64,000 nt of DNA from Paeniglutamicibacter gangotriensis Lz1y (GCF_000348945.1 NZ_AOCK01000001.1:434001-498000), one strand, 5' to 3'; positions 45,653-54,907 are shown, counted from the stretch's first letter. Numbers and translations: made by a program. The notes: generated by a model from the sequence alone, not told the origin.

Positions 45653-46588
45653 ATGGTTGATGCGACAGCGTGTGAAAATCAAACGACTCTGAACTGGAGT
45701 CACTCCGGACCGAGCCTGGTTGTTGAAGGTGACAATTTGGGCGTACTTCGTTCTTTGCCGGATGAAACTTTCCGGCTGATCTACATTGATCCGCCATTCA
45801 ACACCGGCAAAACTCAAGTTCGGCATTCGCTGAAAACGATGCGATCTGCTACTGGTAACAGGTTAGGTTACAAAGGCGAGAGGTATGAAACGGTCAAAGG
45901 CGCGACGTTAGCCTACGACGATACTTTTGATGACTATTGGGCTTTCCTGAAGCCACGTTTGATGGAAGCCTGGCGGCTGTTGACCGACGACGGGACCTTG
46001 TATTTGCACCTTGATTACCGTGAAGTGCATTATGCCAAGGTATATTTGGATTCGATTTTCGGAAGTCACTGCTTTTTGAATGAGATTATTTGGGCGTATG
46101 ATTACGGCGCAAAAGCCCGAACGAAATGGCCAACAAAACATGACAATATATTGGTCTATGTAAAGAACTCAGAAAACTATATTTTCAACACACAGAACGT
46201 TGAAGGAGAACCGTATAAGACGCCGGGCCTGAGACTTAGTCCGTCAGCCACAGATGTTCTTCCCAGTGATGTCTGGTGGCACACGATTGTGGCGACAATG
46301 GGGAAGGAAAAAACAGGGTATCCAACCCAAAAACCGGAGGGCATCCTTCGGCGGATTATTCAAGCTAGTAGCGAGCCAGGCGATTGGGTTCTCGATTTTT
46401 TTGCAGGAAGTGGAACTACAGGAGCGGTGGCGCATGCACTCGGAAGGAAATTTGTAATGATCGATCAGAATCCTGAGTCGTTAGTCACCATCAAGGCGCG
46501 ACTCAGTCCCCATCTGAGAAGCTCTGCCAACATTGAAGAGGATGTTCGAATTTACGCCGCTAGTCCATCCAAACGGGGCCTAGTGTAA
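45653..46588 (+). CDS. Site-specific DNA methyltransferase, beta class (N6-adenine or N4-cytosine)
   Basis: 311 aa. Motif IV D46-P-P-F with the preceding LIYI strand comes first, and the SAM site DFFAGSGTTG (about 248) comes near the C-terminus. This is the beta-class order of N6/N4 enzymes. The target region between them (about 60-220) is specific; sequence specificity not predictable. Codon use is more A/T-rich than that of the surrounding genes. The stop (TAA) shares its last base with the start of the next gene, which is the partner endonuclease. Confidence 0.85.
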   Translation: MVDATACENQTTLNWSHSGPSLVVEGDNLGVLRSLPDETFRLIYIDPPFNTGKTQVRHSLKTMRSATGNRLGYKGERYETVKGATLAYDDTFDDYWAFLKPRLMEAWRLLTDDGTLYLHLDYREVHYAKVYLDSIFGSHCFLNEIIWAYDYGAKARTKWPTKHDNILVYVKNSENYIFNTQNVEGEPYKTPGLRLSPSATDVLPSDVWWHTIVATMGKEKTGYPTQKPEGILRRIIQASSEPGDWVLDFFAGSGTTGAVAHALGRKFVMIDQNPESLVTIKARLSPHLRSSANIEEDVRIYAASPSKRGLV

Positions 46589-47118
46589 TGACCGTAAATG
46601 ACTATATGATCATGACCTCCGCCTCCGAAAAGCTTCTTGGGGATATCGCGCGGAACGACGCATGGACGGGGAGTTCTTTCGAATGGATTCGAGGAGTTCC
46701 TTCGGCCACCAAAGGTCGGGTTGGGAAGACCTTGATAACTGAATGGGCGCGTGCTGTTGGACTTTTTATAGAGGGAGCTCCAGATGGACCAGGGGATCGT
46801 TGGATCAACGGACATCTAATCCAAATAAAGATGTCCACTCTTTGGGACGTGGGCTTCTATAAGTTCCAGCAAATTCGCGACCAGGACTATGCATATTGTC
46901 TCTGCCTGGGAATCTCACCTTTCAAAATCCACGCATGGCTGCTGCCGAAAAACGTCATCAAAGAGCATGTCATCGGCCACATGGGGCAACACACGGGCTC
47001 TGGCGCTAGCGAAACGGCCTGGTTGGAGGTGCGCCCTGGTGCCGCCCCTGAGTGGATGCGCCCCCACGGAGATACCCTTGAAAGCGTGCGATCAACGCTC
47101 GAGAAAGTACAAACGTAG
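46588..47118 (+). CDS. Type II restriction endonuclease, PD-(D/E)XK-like
   Basis: 176 aa. D70-RWINGHLIQIK81 fits the D-x8-(E/Q)-x-K variant of the PD-(D/E)XK site, followed by a hydrophobic strand (DYAYCLCLGISPFKIHAWLLP) as in small restriction enzymes. It starts in the stop codon of the methyltransferase (TAATG). Together a compact two-gene restriction-modification unit. The family is not named with certainty; position and the fold signature support it. Confidence 0.7.
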   Translation: MTVNDYMIMTSASEKLLGDIARNDAWTGSSFEWIRGVPSATKGRVGKTLITEWARAVGLFIEGAPDGPGDRWINGHLIQIKMSTLWDVGFYKFQQIRDQDYAYCLCLGISPFKIHAWLLPKNVIKEHVIGHMGQHTGSGASETAWLEVRPGAAPEWMRPHGDTLESVRSTLEKVQT

Positions 47119-47599
47119 GCGATCCTCTGGGATGCCTAATCACCGTATAAAACGCGGAAGATCGTCCCACCCGTCGCCATCTCACCCCTTCGGATGGACG
47201 GCGACGAATTGAACGTAGGTTGTTCAAGTGCGGCCGCTAGTGAGCATTGGGCGCAAGAACAGCCTGTGGCTTTAAGGCCGCAGCAATGCTGAGGGATGGA
47301 AAGGAATTTTGAAAGGTGCAGGGTGCCGAGCAGATCCAGCCATTGGGATGGTTCCATGCTGTTAAAACGCGGGACGCCGTTGCGCAGGCCAGAGATGGCT
47401 GGCGTTACTTTGAGGCTGAGCCACGGGCACTGATTCAAAGGGAAAGGCCTTGATTGAGATCCGAGTCGGAGACGGGGGATGGATACTCGCTGTCGAAAAC
47501 GACTTGTTGCGGCGCAGTCGTTAGAAATATCGGTCCAGGCTGGCGAGATCCGAAAGGAAAATGAAACTTCGCTAACGGCTTGAAGACGCCTCTACAACT
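47119..47599. other. Degenerate stretch, no supported gene
   Basis: 480 bases between the restriction unit and a broken cytosine methyltransferase. Open frames exist but carry no motif. It may replace the lost 3' third of the methyltransferase gene. Confidence 0.4.
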
Positions 47600-48320
47600 G
47601 TTGGAGCAATGTTGATGGCTCTTGCTGCTCATGTCTCCGCGCCTGGCAAGCCTCCGCTTTTCATCAACGGCAACAGGACGCCGCCCACCGCCGGGGGTGT
47701 GCCCTGGGCTGAGTGCCATGAGAATTTTCTGAAGTGGCGGCGTTTCATTGCTACCTGGATGAACCGGGGACGCAGCTGGAGGACCCCAAACTCGCTTGAG
47801 TTAAACAGCTGCCAGTCAGAGTCTTAACCCAGCTTGTCGAGGGCCTCCAAGATTGACTGGAGGTACGGGGTGAACCGAGCTGAGGCCAAGCCCCTTACGT
47901 TTTCGAGTAGTACGGCTGTAGGTGACGCTTCGAGGACAAGGCGGAGCGCTTCGGGAAAAGGTCGCGTTCGTCATCAGCGCCCAGCTGCTTGCCCGCAATG
48001 CTGATCGGCGGGCAGGGAACTCCACCGGCCAAAAGATCAACGCCGTTGTAACCCCGTCCACTGATTTCCCGGACGTCACCCTGATGCACATCCCAATCGG
48101 GACGGTTCCAGGGGTCTGGACTGTGATGATGGCCTAATACCATCATCACAGTCCAGGCCCCTGGGTTCAGGCCAAGGGTGGCGGCTGCATCAACATCGAG
48201 TTCCACCGCGAGGGAGTGTCAGAATCCTGCCTTTTCCAGGCTGACCGATTGACTTCCCGCTCCGGCGCAGATTTCGAGCACGTTGAGGGTGGGGGAGGTT
48301 GCAATCATGTGGTCCATCAT
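47600..48320 (-). pseudogene. C5-cytosine DNA methyltransferase, broken paralogue
   Basis: Reading left from ATG 48320: MMDHMIATSPTLNVLEICAG, then AGF followed by a stop, a long in-frame piece GVDLLAGGVPCPPISIAGKQ (catalytic Cys kept), a shift near 47960, LENV-RGLASARF, then SSEFGVLQLRPRF and APTVVE near 47600. The C-terminal target and motif X part is missing. Similar to the intact gene at 41999. A palindromic insert (48111-48161) splits the block before HQGDVREI. It belonged next to the HNH/ParB/SNF2/DUF3883 genes. Confidence 0.8.
48111..48161. repeat. Palindromic insert inside the methyltransferase pseudogene
   Basis: CTGGACTGTGATGATGG (48116-48132) and CCATCATCACAGTCCAG (48140-48156) are perfect 17-base arms around CCTAATA. 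GGGG and CCCC extend them outward beyond one mismatch. Relative to the paralogue (RKTWHVHHGDV), the pseudogene has about 19 extra codons here, GAW-(insert)-DW-DVHQGDV, so a DNA piece of about 57 bases was inserted without changing frame. Confidence 0.8.
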
Positions 48321-48369
48321 CTCATTTCATCTGTGATCGTTTAGTCGACTGACGCGCCTTGGATCTTAT

Positions 48370-49053
48370 TTAGGTGATCGGTTCAAGTCGATGTAGTAGA
48401 TCGTCGCGCTGCGCCTTCGAAAGTAGCCTTACAAGAGTCCAGGCTTTATCAAGTTTTTGCGGCGTCCTGTAGCCGGCGGCTATCCACTGGGCTAGCACCT
48501 GAGATTCAGCAGGATCGAGCCGTGCGGCGGCATCAAAAGCGTCATTGCTTGAATCGGCTCCGTCAAGCGGATTGCGGCACAGTTTGCAAGAAGTCACATA
48601 ACGTCCTGCTGGCCCAGCCGACCCGCACCAGGTAACGCTCAACTGTCCGGAATGAGCCGGATCGGCACTGTAGGTTTGTCCGGCGCCTATGCCGCAGAAG
48701 ACACAAGCAAAGTTGTCCCTGGCAAGAGTATCCCGGCGCTCACGGTCGCTGACGGTTCGGGTTGTTGTGGATCTATACCCGACTTCCCAAACAGGACCAC
48801 CGATCTTGACTAGCCGGAGCTCGTCCACGGCCAGTGACCGTTCCTGCGCGTACGTTGAGAAGACCCAGTCGTCCTTTCTTAGGTCCCGCATACGACGATC
48901 AATCTGTTCGACTCCCGGAAACGCTTCCCGGAGCCGGGCTTTCGTAAAGACGCCCCCCTCGCCAATCTCTGATGCCAGCCATAGGGCAGCCCGGATGCGT
49001 GTCCCAGCGTTGCTCGTTTTCCAGTCGGGAAGGTTCATGACGTCAATCATCAT
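48370..49053 (-). CDS. HNH-like endonuclease with winged-helix N-terminus
   Basis: About 227 aa from ATG 49053; in-frame GTG 49128 would leave only 35 bases to the divergent gene. The N-terminal half is a winged-helix domain (RIRAALWLASEIGEGGVFTKARLREAFP ... RRMRDLRKDDWVF). The C-terminal half has an HNH-type zinc fold (RRDTLARDNFACVFCGIG ... SADPAHSGQLSVTW ... YVTSCKLCRNPLDG) with two CxxC pairs and one His. Lies between the broken methyltransferase and the ParB-like gene, as endonucleases of methylation-linked systems do. Confidence 0.65.
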   Translation of the reverse strand: MMIDVMNLPDWKTSNAGTRIRAALWLASEIGEGGVFTKARLREAFPGVEQIDRRMRDLRKDDWVFSTYAQERSLAVDELRLVKIGGPVWEVGYRSTTTRTVSDRERRDTLARDNFACVFCGIGAGQTYSADPAHSGQLSVTWCGSAGPAGRYVTSCKLCRNPLDGADSSNDAFDAAARLDPAESQVLAQWIAAGYRTPQKLDKAWTLVRLLSKAQRDDLLHRLEPIT

Positions 49054-49163
49054 TGATTTATTCCGTAAGGACAATGCAGACATGTCTTGCGGTTTGGGTG
49101 TCAGCTGAAGATTGACCGAGGGCAACACATTAGGATGAAATTGGGAACTTTACTTTAAGGGGG

Positions 49164-50591
49164 ATGACTGTGAGCAACGTGCCAAAGCGTGCGCAGGACA
49201 ACAAAGCCATTATTGAGGAGCGTTTAGCAGCGAGCCGGTCCACAGAGGGAGTCCAAGAGACTGTCTCGATTGAGTGGCGCGGAAACTCGATGCACTTGCC
49301 AGTCATTTCCATGCCGGTGGAAATCTTGTACTACAACCCCGCAACTCATCGTATTCGTGCCCAGCGGAGTATTGACAGCGCCAAGGACCAAGACCTGGAC
49401 AACGATCCGTATGGCGATCTTGGCCAAGCGTACCTCCAGCAACTGCTCAAAGGTGATCCCACAAACCCGGAATCCGTAGACCCCGCCTTTGAGGCACTTA
49501 AAGAGGACCTGAAGGTCCACGGTCAAAGCGAGCCGGGCCTCATAACGCGGAGCGGTGTCCTGATCAACGGCAACACACGCCGGGCAGCGCTTTCGGAGCT
49601 GAAGCAGGAGCACATCCGCGTCGGAGTCCTTCCACCGGATGCAAGCCTGGATGATCTTCGTTCCATAGAGCTTGCCCTGCAATTGAGAAAAGACCACAAG
49701 CGCGACTACTCGTTCATGAACTTCCTACTGGCCATTGAGGAAAGGATCCAACAGGGACGACCTACCCATGAGATCATGACTGACTTCCGAATCAAGGCGG
49801 CAACTCTTGAGCGCCATCTATGGATCTTGAGCCTCATTCGCGAAGCCATCGACAGGAGCCGGATCGTGGCATCGGACGGCCTACCCGTGTCCCTGCGTTT
49901 AGTGGATTTTGAAGAACAACAGGGAAAACTCGAGGAACTCTACCGGTCCTATTCCGCTCTGAAGGTAAAGACGCCGGATGAAGCGGAAGCGCTGAGAGAA
50001 CAGCGCCTGTTGGCCATAGCATTCAATAAATCCAAGACCGATCTCCGGTTGATCGAGTCTGATTTTCTCGAAAAATATGCTAAGCCGCTTATGCCGGAAA
50101 TGTCCTCGACCCAGGGAAGCACCGTACGCATTCCGGGCACGCAATTGACGGCGCCGGGCCCGAGCGCGATGGTCGAGGCATTGAAAGCCTCAACCACCGC
50201 CGTTCTCCAAGCAAGGGCAGCAACTCAGCCCCACGCCGATGTATCCACCATGGAGCGGGCGGTAGCACAGCAATTACTTACAACCACACGGACTGCCCTT
50301 GACGATGGGTTGGATCTAGCCGGCCGTCAGGGCAGGGTTCTGAAGAGGAAACTAGCAGCAGCTGACCGGCTGTCCGACGCAAATGATGCTTTGGAGCTGG
50401 CCCTGGAAGCTGTCGGGAGTGCCAAAGCTACAGGCAACTTCAGCATGTCTGACCTGGAAGACGGCATAGGAGTAATGCGAGAGAATCTGCACAAGCTTGC
50501 ACAGATTGTCAGCCGAGGCTCCAGCGAAGCGACGGACGGCGTTCGGTGGCTTCAAGCAATCGCCCGCGTCGAGATGGGGGCGGAAAACTAG
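49164..50591 (+). CDS. ParB-like (Srx-fold) protein of the defence module
   Basis: 475 aa, ATG 49164 after TTAAGGGGG. Residues ~110-145 (LKVHGQSEPGLITRSGVLINGNTRRAALSEL) match the ParB/DndB-type loop with the G-N-T-R-R box. Next is an HTH-like helical region (~180-230: FLLAIEERIQQGRPTHEIMTDF...). The C-terminal 200 residues are long helices, possibly coiled. Could bind or read DNA modification or use a nucleotide. It stops 1 base before the GTG of the helicase, so they are coupled. Confidence 0.65.
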   Translation: MTVSNVPKRAQDNKAIIEERLAASRSTEGVQETVSIEWRGNSMHLPVISMPVEILYYNPATHRIRAQRSIDSAKDQDLDNDPYGDLGQAYLQQLLKGDPTNPESVDPAFEALKEDLKVHGQSEPGLITRSGVLINGNTRRAALSELKQEHIRVGVLPPDASLDDLRSIELALQLRKDHKRDYSFMNFLLAIEERIQQGRPTHEIMTDFRIKAATLERHLWILSLIREAIDRSRIVASDGLPVSLRLVDFEEQQGKLEELYRSYSALKVKTPDEAEALREQRLLAIAFNKSKTDLRLIESDFLEKYAKPLMPEMSSTQGSTVRIPGTQLTAPGPSAMVEALKASTTAVLQARAATQPHADVSTMERAVAQQLLTTTRTALDDGLDLAGRQGRVLKRKLAAADRLSDANDALELALEAVGSAKATGNFSMSDLEDGIGVMRENLHKLAQIVSRGSSEATDGVRWLQAIARVEMGAEN

Positions 50592-50592
50592 A

Positions 50593-52380
50593 GTGCTAGA
50601 CCTCCGGTTTTCTCTCACGGCAGGGAGAATTGATCTTTCGTGCGATGAAAAAAACGCGCCTCATCTTCGGATGCTGAACACGCGCTTTTCGACAAGTTTG
50701 AGCTTGCACAAAACATCAGTCAGCGTTGAAATCGATGACTTCCTCGTCAACCTCCGCGAACTTGCGAGATGGCCTCAACAAGATGTTGATGTCCGCTGGG
50801 ACAGCACTCTCCTCAGGCTTGTCGAAGGAAACGTCCAGGACTCCACCGTGGTAGAAGCGCGTCTTAGAACCGAAGAGTCCGGTCCACTGTCGGTTCCCAC
50901 CCTGCCATCCAACTGGATTGCTCCGCTTACGGAGCACCAAACCCGTGATCTCTCTAAGCTCATGGCGCTCAATCACGGCGCAAACTTCAGTGTTCCAGGC
51001 GCAGGAAAGACCCGGTCGAGCATGGCGGTCTACGCGACTCGTCGTGGGAGTGGATCGATCGATCGTATGCTCGTGGTGAGCCCTAAATCCGCATTCGAAA
51101 GCTGGGCATATGAAGCCGGGGTCTGCTTTAGCGGTACCCGGATAACTACCCATGTGTGGACCGGGGGTCCTCCTCCGGAGGTCGACATACTCTTAGTCAA
51201 CTACGAGCGTCTTCCCAATTCAATTCCGCCGCTTATTTCGTGGATGAAAGCTGCTTCAACCCTCTTGGTCCTTGACGAAGCCCACCGGATGAAACTTGGA
51301 AGTTCGGGAGCCTGGGGGAACGCCTGCCTTACTCTTGGCCCCTACGCGACGAATCGTCTCATCTTGACCGGTACACCAGCTCCCAACGGGGCAAAGGACC
51401 TAGAAAGCCTCTTCTCATTTGTGTGGCCAGGGCAAGGGCGAACAACTGTTCAGCGGGCGGTAGCCTACGACGATCTTTCGATTGCCAGCCAGGCCCTCAA
51501 GCCACTTTTTACCCGAACAACGAAGTCCGAATTAAATTTGCCCCCAGTTGAGGTGTCCATCCGCCGGGTCGAACTTCCACCGCTGCACCGGGAAATATAC
51601 GATGCACTTCTCGGCCAAGGAAGGCTTGCTTCAGCATCCGAGGCCGGTGACATGGCCGCTCTGGGTAGAATTCTGCTGTATCTGTTGATGGCTGCCACTT
51701 CGCCCGCACTTCTTGCCGTTGGCTCGGACAAACACGAAGCTTTGCCATACCGCGTGCCGCCTTATCAGGTCCCCGAGAACACTTCCGCCATGGAACTTCT
51801 TCGGGACCTGCCACTCTATGAGCTCAACCCTAAATACCAGGAAGTACGCAGCATAGTGGAAAAGAATGCTGCCACAGGAAGAAAAACTCTCATTTGGTCG
51901 ACTTTCGTGCGAAACCTGAAGTCGCTAGAGAGGATGCTCGCGGACTTCAACCCCGCCTTGATCCATGGAGGAACTATCGACCGGGAAGCAGAACTCAAAC
52001 GCTTCCGGGAGGATCCTACCTGCGCTGTCCTGCTGTCCAACCCCGCAACACTGGGCGAAGGTGTCAGTCTCCATCATGAGTGTCATGACGCCGTTTACGT
52101 AGACCGTGATTTTTCCGCCGGCCGGTTCCTCCAAAGCTTGGATCGCATCCATCGGCTCGGTCTTGCTCCGTCAACGATTACGAAGATCACCGTCTTGTCA
52201 GCCTCAGGGACTATCGATGAGCTAGTCGAAGATCGGCTTGCCCGGAAACTGGAATTCATGGGCGGCATTCTCGACGATCCCAACGTGCGTGTTCTCGGGG
52301 ACCTCGAAGAAGAAATCGACGAATCTGTCGGAATGGACCTGTCCGACCTTGCTGCCCTTTCCACCTACTTGAATCGATGA
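50593..52380 (+). CDS. SNF2-family helicase
   Basis: 595 aa from GTG 50593. N-terminal ~105 residues are unique. The helicase core contains motif I VPGAGKT (136-140), Ia LVVSPKSAFESW, II DEAHRMK, III LTGTPAPNG, IV/V IHGGTIDREAE and LLSNPATLGEGVSLH, and VI QSLDRIHRLG. It lacks long insertions and is short for SNF2, as in phage-defence helicases. The stop overlaps the DUF3883 gene (ATGA). Probably translocates on DNA and delivers the nuclease. Confidence 0.85.
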   Translation: MLDLRFSLTAGRIDLSCDEKNAPHLRMLNTRFSTSLSLHKTSVSVEIDDFLVNLRELARWPQQDVDVRWDSTLLRLVEGNVQDSTVVEARLRTEESGPLSVPTLPSNWIAPLTEHQTRDLSKLMALNHGANFSVPGAGKTRSSMAVYATRRGSGSIDRMLVVSPKSAFESWAYEAGVCFSGTRITTHVWTGGPPPEVDILLVNYERLPNSIPPLISWMKAASTLLVLDEAHRMKLGSSGAWGNACLTLGPYATNRLILTGTPAPNGAKDLESLFSFVWPGQGRTTVQRAVAYDDLSIASQALKPLFTRTTKSELNLPPVEVSIRRVELPPLHREIYDALLGQGRLASASEAGDMAALGRILLYLLMAATSPALLAVGSDKHEALPYRVPPYQVPENTSAMELLRDLPLYELNPKYQEVRSIVEKNAATGRKTLIWSTFVRNLKSLERMLADFNPALIHGGTIDREAELKRFREDPTCAVLLSNPATLGEGVSLHHECHDAVYVDRDFSAGRFLQSLDRIHRLGLAPSTITKITVLSASGTIDELVEDRLARKLEFMGGILDDPNVRVLGDLEEEIDESVGMDLSDLAALSTYLNR

Positions 52381-53336
52381 TCCCCGCTGAAGGAGTACTC
52401 ATCGCCGCAGCCAGATGGCTTGACTTGCTAGGGCGTTCCACTGAATCTCAGGCGTCGATGATTATCCGATCCAACTCCCGATACGCGGATCTGACTCCAA
52501 CGCAATACTCCACTGCCCTAGACTGGCTGCACTCGCTGCCGTGGACGGGCCTGACAGTGAACACCTTGGGCCGGTCCGACACACTGCAGAAAATGACTTC
52601 GCAGGGCAGGAAGGAATGCCTTTTGGCCAGTCTCTTGGAGGTCTCCAACCCCCCTTGGCTGGAAAATTCGGACGTGCTGGTTCACAGCAGCGATGACCTG
52701 CCTCAGGACATAAATAGGTGGCAGGAACTGCTGGGGCTCCCTCCCAGCTCAGGCTTTCGCGTCGTACGCAGAATTAGCGGAAAAATTGATTTGGTGCGTC
52801 GTGCGCAGATAGGAAATGCCGGAGAAGTTGCCTTATGCATGCTCCTTGAGGCCAAGTGGCCGGGCGCAATCAATCATGTGGCCGAAAGGGACGACGGATT
52901 CGGATACGACGTTTCAGCCTCAATCCAGAACTGCGAATGGCATTTCGAAGTGAAATCTACTACTCGCAGAGGTCGTCTTTCCTTCTTCCTGAGCCGCCAT
53001 GAGTTCGAAACGGGATTGGCCGACAATTATTGGAAGTTGTTGGTTGTCGGGTTAGACGACGAGCTCAGAGCCACCTGCGTCGCCGAAGTGGATAAGTCAG
53101 CGTTGAAAAAGTTCGCCCCTGCTGATCGGACTACGGCAGCAATCTGGGCAACCGCAAGGTACGACTTCGGGGAAGGCCAACTCAGTCCTGGTCTGTCGTT
53201 TCTTCCTTGGGAGCAGGCAGACTTCAGGACACACAGACTACTCACCCAAGGCACTCGAGATCAAGGCCCCAATTTTTCTTGGATGCCAACAGATGCTGGA
53301 CGAGCTGCTGCATTGCCGATTCTGGGTCCTCCATGA
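52377..53336 (+). CDS. DUF3883 protein with PD-(D/E)XK nuclease-like site
   Basis: 319 aa. Residues ~140-235 are DUF3883: RRAQIGNAGEVALCMLLEAK (E150), DDGFGYDVSAS (D178), HFEVKST (E191-x-K193), LSRHEFETGLAD. These give the E...D...ExK pattern of a restriction-nuclease fold, usually fused to helicases or ATPases in defence loci. The N-terminal helical domain is unique. Coupled to the helicase gene by 4 bases, so this is likely its cutting subunit. Confidence 0.72.
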   Translation: MIPAEGVLIAAARWLDLLGRSTESQASMIIRSNSRYADLTPTQYSTALDWLHSLPWTGLTVNTLGRSDTLQKMTSQGRKECLLASLLEVSNPPWLENSDVLVHSSDDLPQDINRWQELLGLPPSSGFRVVRRISGKIDLVRRAQIGNAGEVALCMLLEAKWPGAINHVAERDDGFGYDVSASIQNCEWHFEVKSTTRRGRLSFFLSRHEFETGLADNYWKLLVVGLDDELRATCVAEVDKSALKKFAPADRTTAAIWATARYDFGEGQLSPGLSFLPWEQADFRTHRLLTQGTRDQGPNFSWMPTDAGRAAALPILGPP

Positions 53337-53613
53337 GTTCTGCTAGTCGGTTGTACATGTCAGCAAGCAAAGCGCGAGCTCTGCCCGGCTTACCGTCAGC
53401 GGGAGTTTTTCAGTGCGCGAAGCAGGTGTGAGGAGCCGATCTTGAGGACGTCGACGGGTGACCATCCAGAGGGTGAAGGCAATCGATTTCAGCAAACATC
53501 CGGAGCTTGGCGAACTGGTGGTGACCTTCGGACCGCTCGTGCTGACGTAGGTGCGGTTATTGGCGATGGCACTACCGGCAGTGAGCGGAAGCCCCTTATA
53601 TCTACTAGGTGCA
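53337..53613. other. Sequence between DUF3883 gene and IS3 element
   Basis: About 280 bases with no supported gene. The left end of the IS3 element must lie here or just inside, but no copy of the right inverted repeat was found. Confidence 0.35.
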
Positions 53614-54567
53614 TCACTGGCCGCCGCATAGGGGCGCTGCGCGCCCCGGACACCCCGGCACGGGGCAAGCCAACTGAGCTGCCATTGAAGGCTGCTGGTA
53701 ACTGTAATGCAAGTCGTTGGGTCGGCGGTAATCCAATGCAGAATGCCGTCTCCGGCTGTTATAAAAGCCCTCAATGTATTGAATGACGTCGCGCTTGGCC
53801 CGCGCCTTGGTCGCGTAAACCGTCCTGTAAACGCGCTCGTTTTTCAGGGCTGAGAAGAAAGTTTCGGCCTGACTATTATCCCAACACACGCCGGTTCGGC
53901 CCATCGACGATCGCATCCTCAGGCGCTTCACCAGCGCCCTGTAGGAGCTGGAGGTGTATTGACTGCCGCGATCTGAGTGCGTAATCGCGAGAGGGGCGAT
54001 TCTGGTCGTTGCAGCGGCATTGCGCAGCGCTTCCTCCACGAGTTCTGCGCGCATAAGATCCGCAACGGCCCAGCCGACGACTTTCTTCGAAAAACAGTCG
54101 ATGATGGTAGCCAAATAGATGAAACCTTGCCACGTGTGAATGTAGGTTATATCACCCACGAACTTGACCCCGGGCTCGGTGGCGGTGAAGTCCCGTTTCA
54201 CCAGATCGGGGATCTTCGCGGCCGCTTCGGCATCCGCCTCGGTGGTGATCCTGAACGGACGAGGCTGGCACGGAATTAAGCCCTCGATCCGCATGATCTG
54301 ACGCACCAGTTCCGGGGAACATTCGGTTCCCTCTGCCACCAGATCCACGTGGATTCGCCGGTATCCGTAGGTCTGGTCGCTTTCCTTGAAGTAGTTCTTG
54401 ATCCGCACCGCCAGTTCATCGCGGCGGGCGGCGGTCGCTGATTTCGGGCGGGTGAGCCAGTGGTAGAAACCGGAAGTGGAGACGGCCAGCCAGCGGCACA
54501 TCTTGGTCACCGGGTTGGTGTTAGATGGGCTGGTTCTTTGGGAATCAATGAATTCGTACTTGCTCAC
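53614..54567 (-). CDS. IS3-family transposase OrfB
   Basis: About 317 aa from GTG 54567; it is normally made as an OrfAB fusion. The rve/DDE domain has DITYIHTWQGFIYLATIIDCFSK (first Asp), THSDRGSQYTS (second Asp) and WDNSQAETFFSALKNE (Glu), with the helix SKYEFIDSQR... and HTH_21 (YGYRRIHVDL) before it. A run of A's on the coding strand (54600-54605) in TTG AAA AAA GCA lets ribosomes slip back one base from OrfA. The C-terminal extension after HYSYQQPSMAA may be host sequence. Looks intact. Confidence 0.85.
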   Translation of the reverse strand: MSKYEFIDSQRTSPSNTNPVTKMCRWLAVSTSGFYHWLTRPKSATAARRDELAVRIKNYFKESDQTYGYRRIHVDLVAEGTECSPELVRQIMRIEGLIPCQPRPFRITTEADAEAAAKIPDLVKRDFTATEPGVKFVGDITYIHTWQGFIYLATIIDCFSKKVVGWAVADLMRAELVEEALRNAAATTRIAPLAITHSDRGSQYTSSSYRALVKRLRMRSSMGRTGVCWDNSQAETFFSALKNERVYRTVYATKARAKRDVIQYIEGFYNSRRRHSALDYRRPNDLHYSYQQPSMAAQLACPVPGCPGRAAPLCGGQ

Positions 54568-54857
54568 TACCGCTGCTCCCTCGCGAAGTAAGCGCTTGCT
54601 TTTTTCAAAAATTGGACCTCGGCGCGAAGCTCCTGATTTTCTTTCTCCAGGGCTTTGAGGCGAGTGGCCTCGGCACTGGTTGCCACGGCTTGGGTGCCGG
54701 CGTGGGTCTCGCGGTATTTGATCAGCCAGCGGCGGAGGGACTCGGCCCCGACGCCGTAAGACTTGGCGACCTCGACCACTGGCTTGGAATCGTTGATGAC
54801 TTCCTGGCACAGGTCGTCTTTGAACTCTTTGGTAAACGTGCGGCGGGATGCAGACAT
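54567..54857 (-). CDS. IS3-family transposase OrfA
   Basis: 96-aa HTH protein (RRTFTKEFKDDLCQEVINDS ... YGVGAESLRRWLIKYRE) with a C-terminal leucine-zipper-like helix (LKALEKENQELRAEVQFLKK). Its last codons overlap the frameshift site feeding OrfB. Confidence 0.85.
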   Translation of the reverse strand: MSASRRTFTKEFKDDLCQEVINDSKPVVEVAKSYGVGAESLRRWLIKYRETHAGTQAVATSAEATRLKALEKENQELRAEVQFLKKASAYFAREQR

Positions 54858-54907
54858 GCTGCTGATCTCTCTTTCAGTAGTCCTCCCATTTTAGGAGGGT
54901 CCACTGT

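Larger units (their letters stand above)
53614..54903 (-). mobile_element. IS3-family insertion sequence
   Basis: It contains orfA and orfB in overlapping frames. Right end about 54903, reading inwards TGGACCCTCCTAAAATGGGAGG. The left inverted repeat was not found, so the left border is the orfB stop and is uncertain. The element sits directly against the truncated DUF3427 helicase. Confidence 0.7.
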
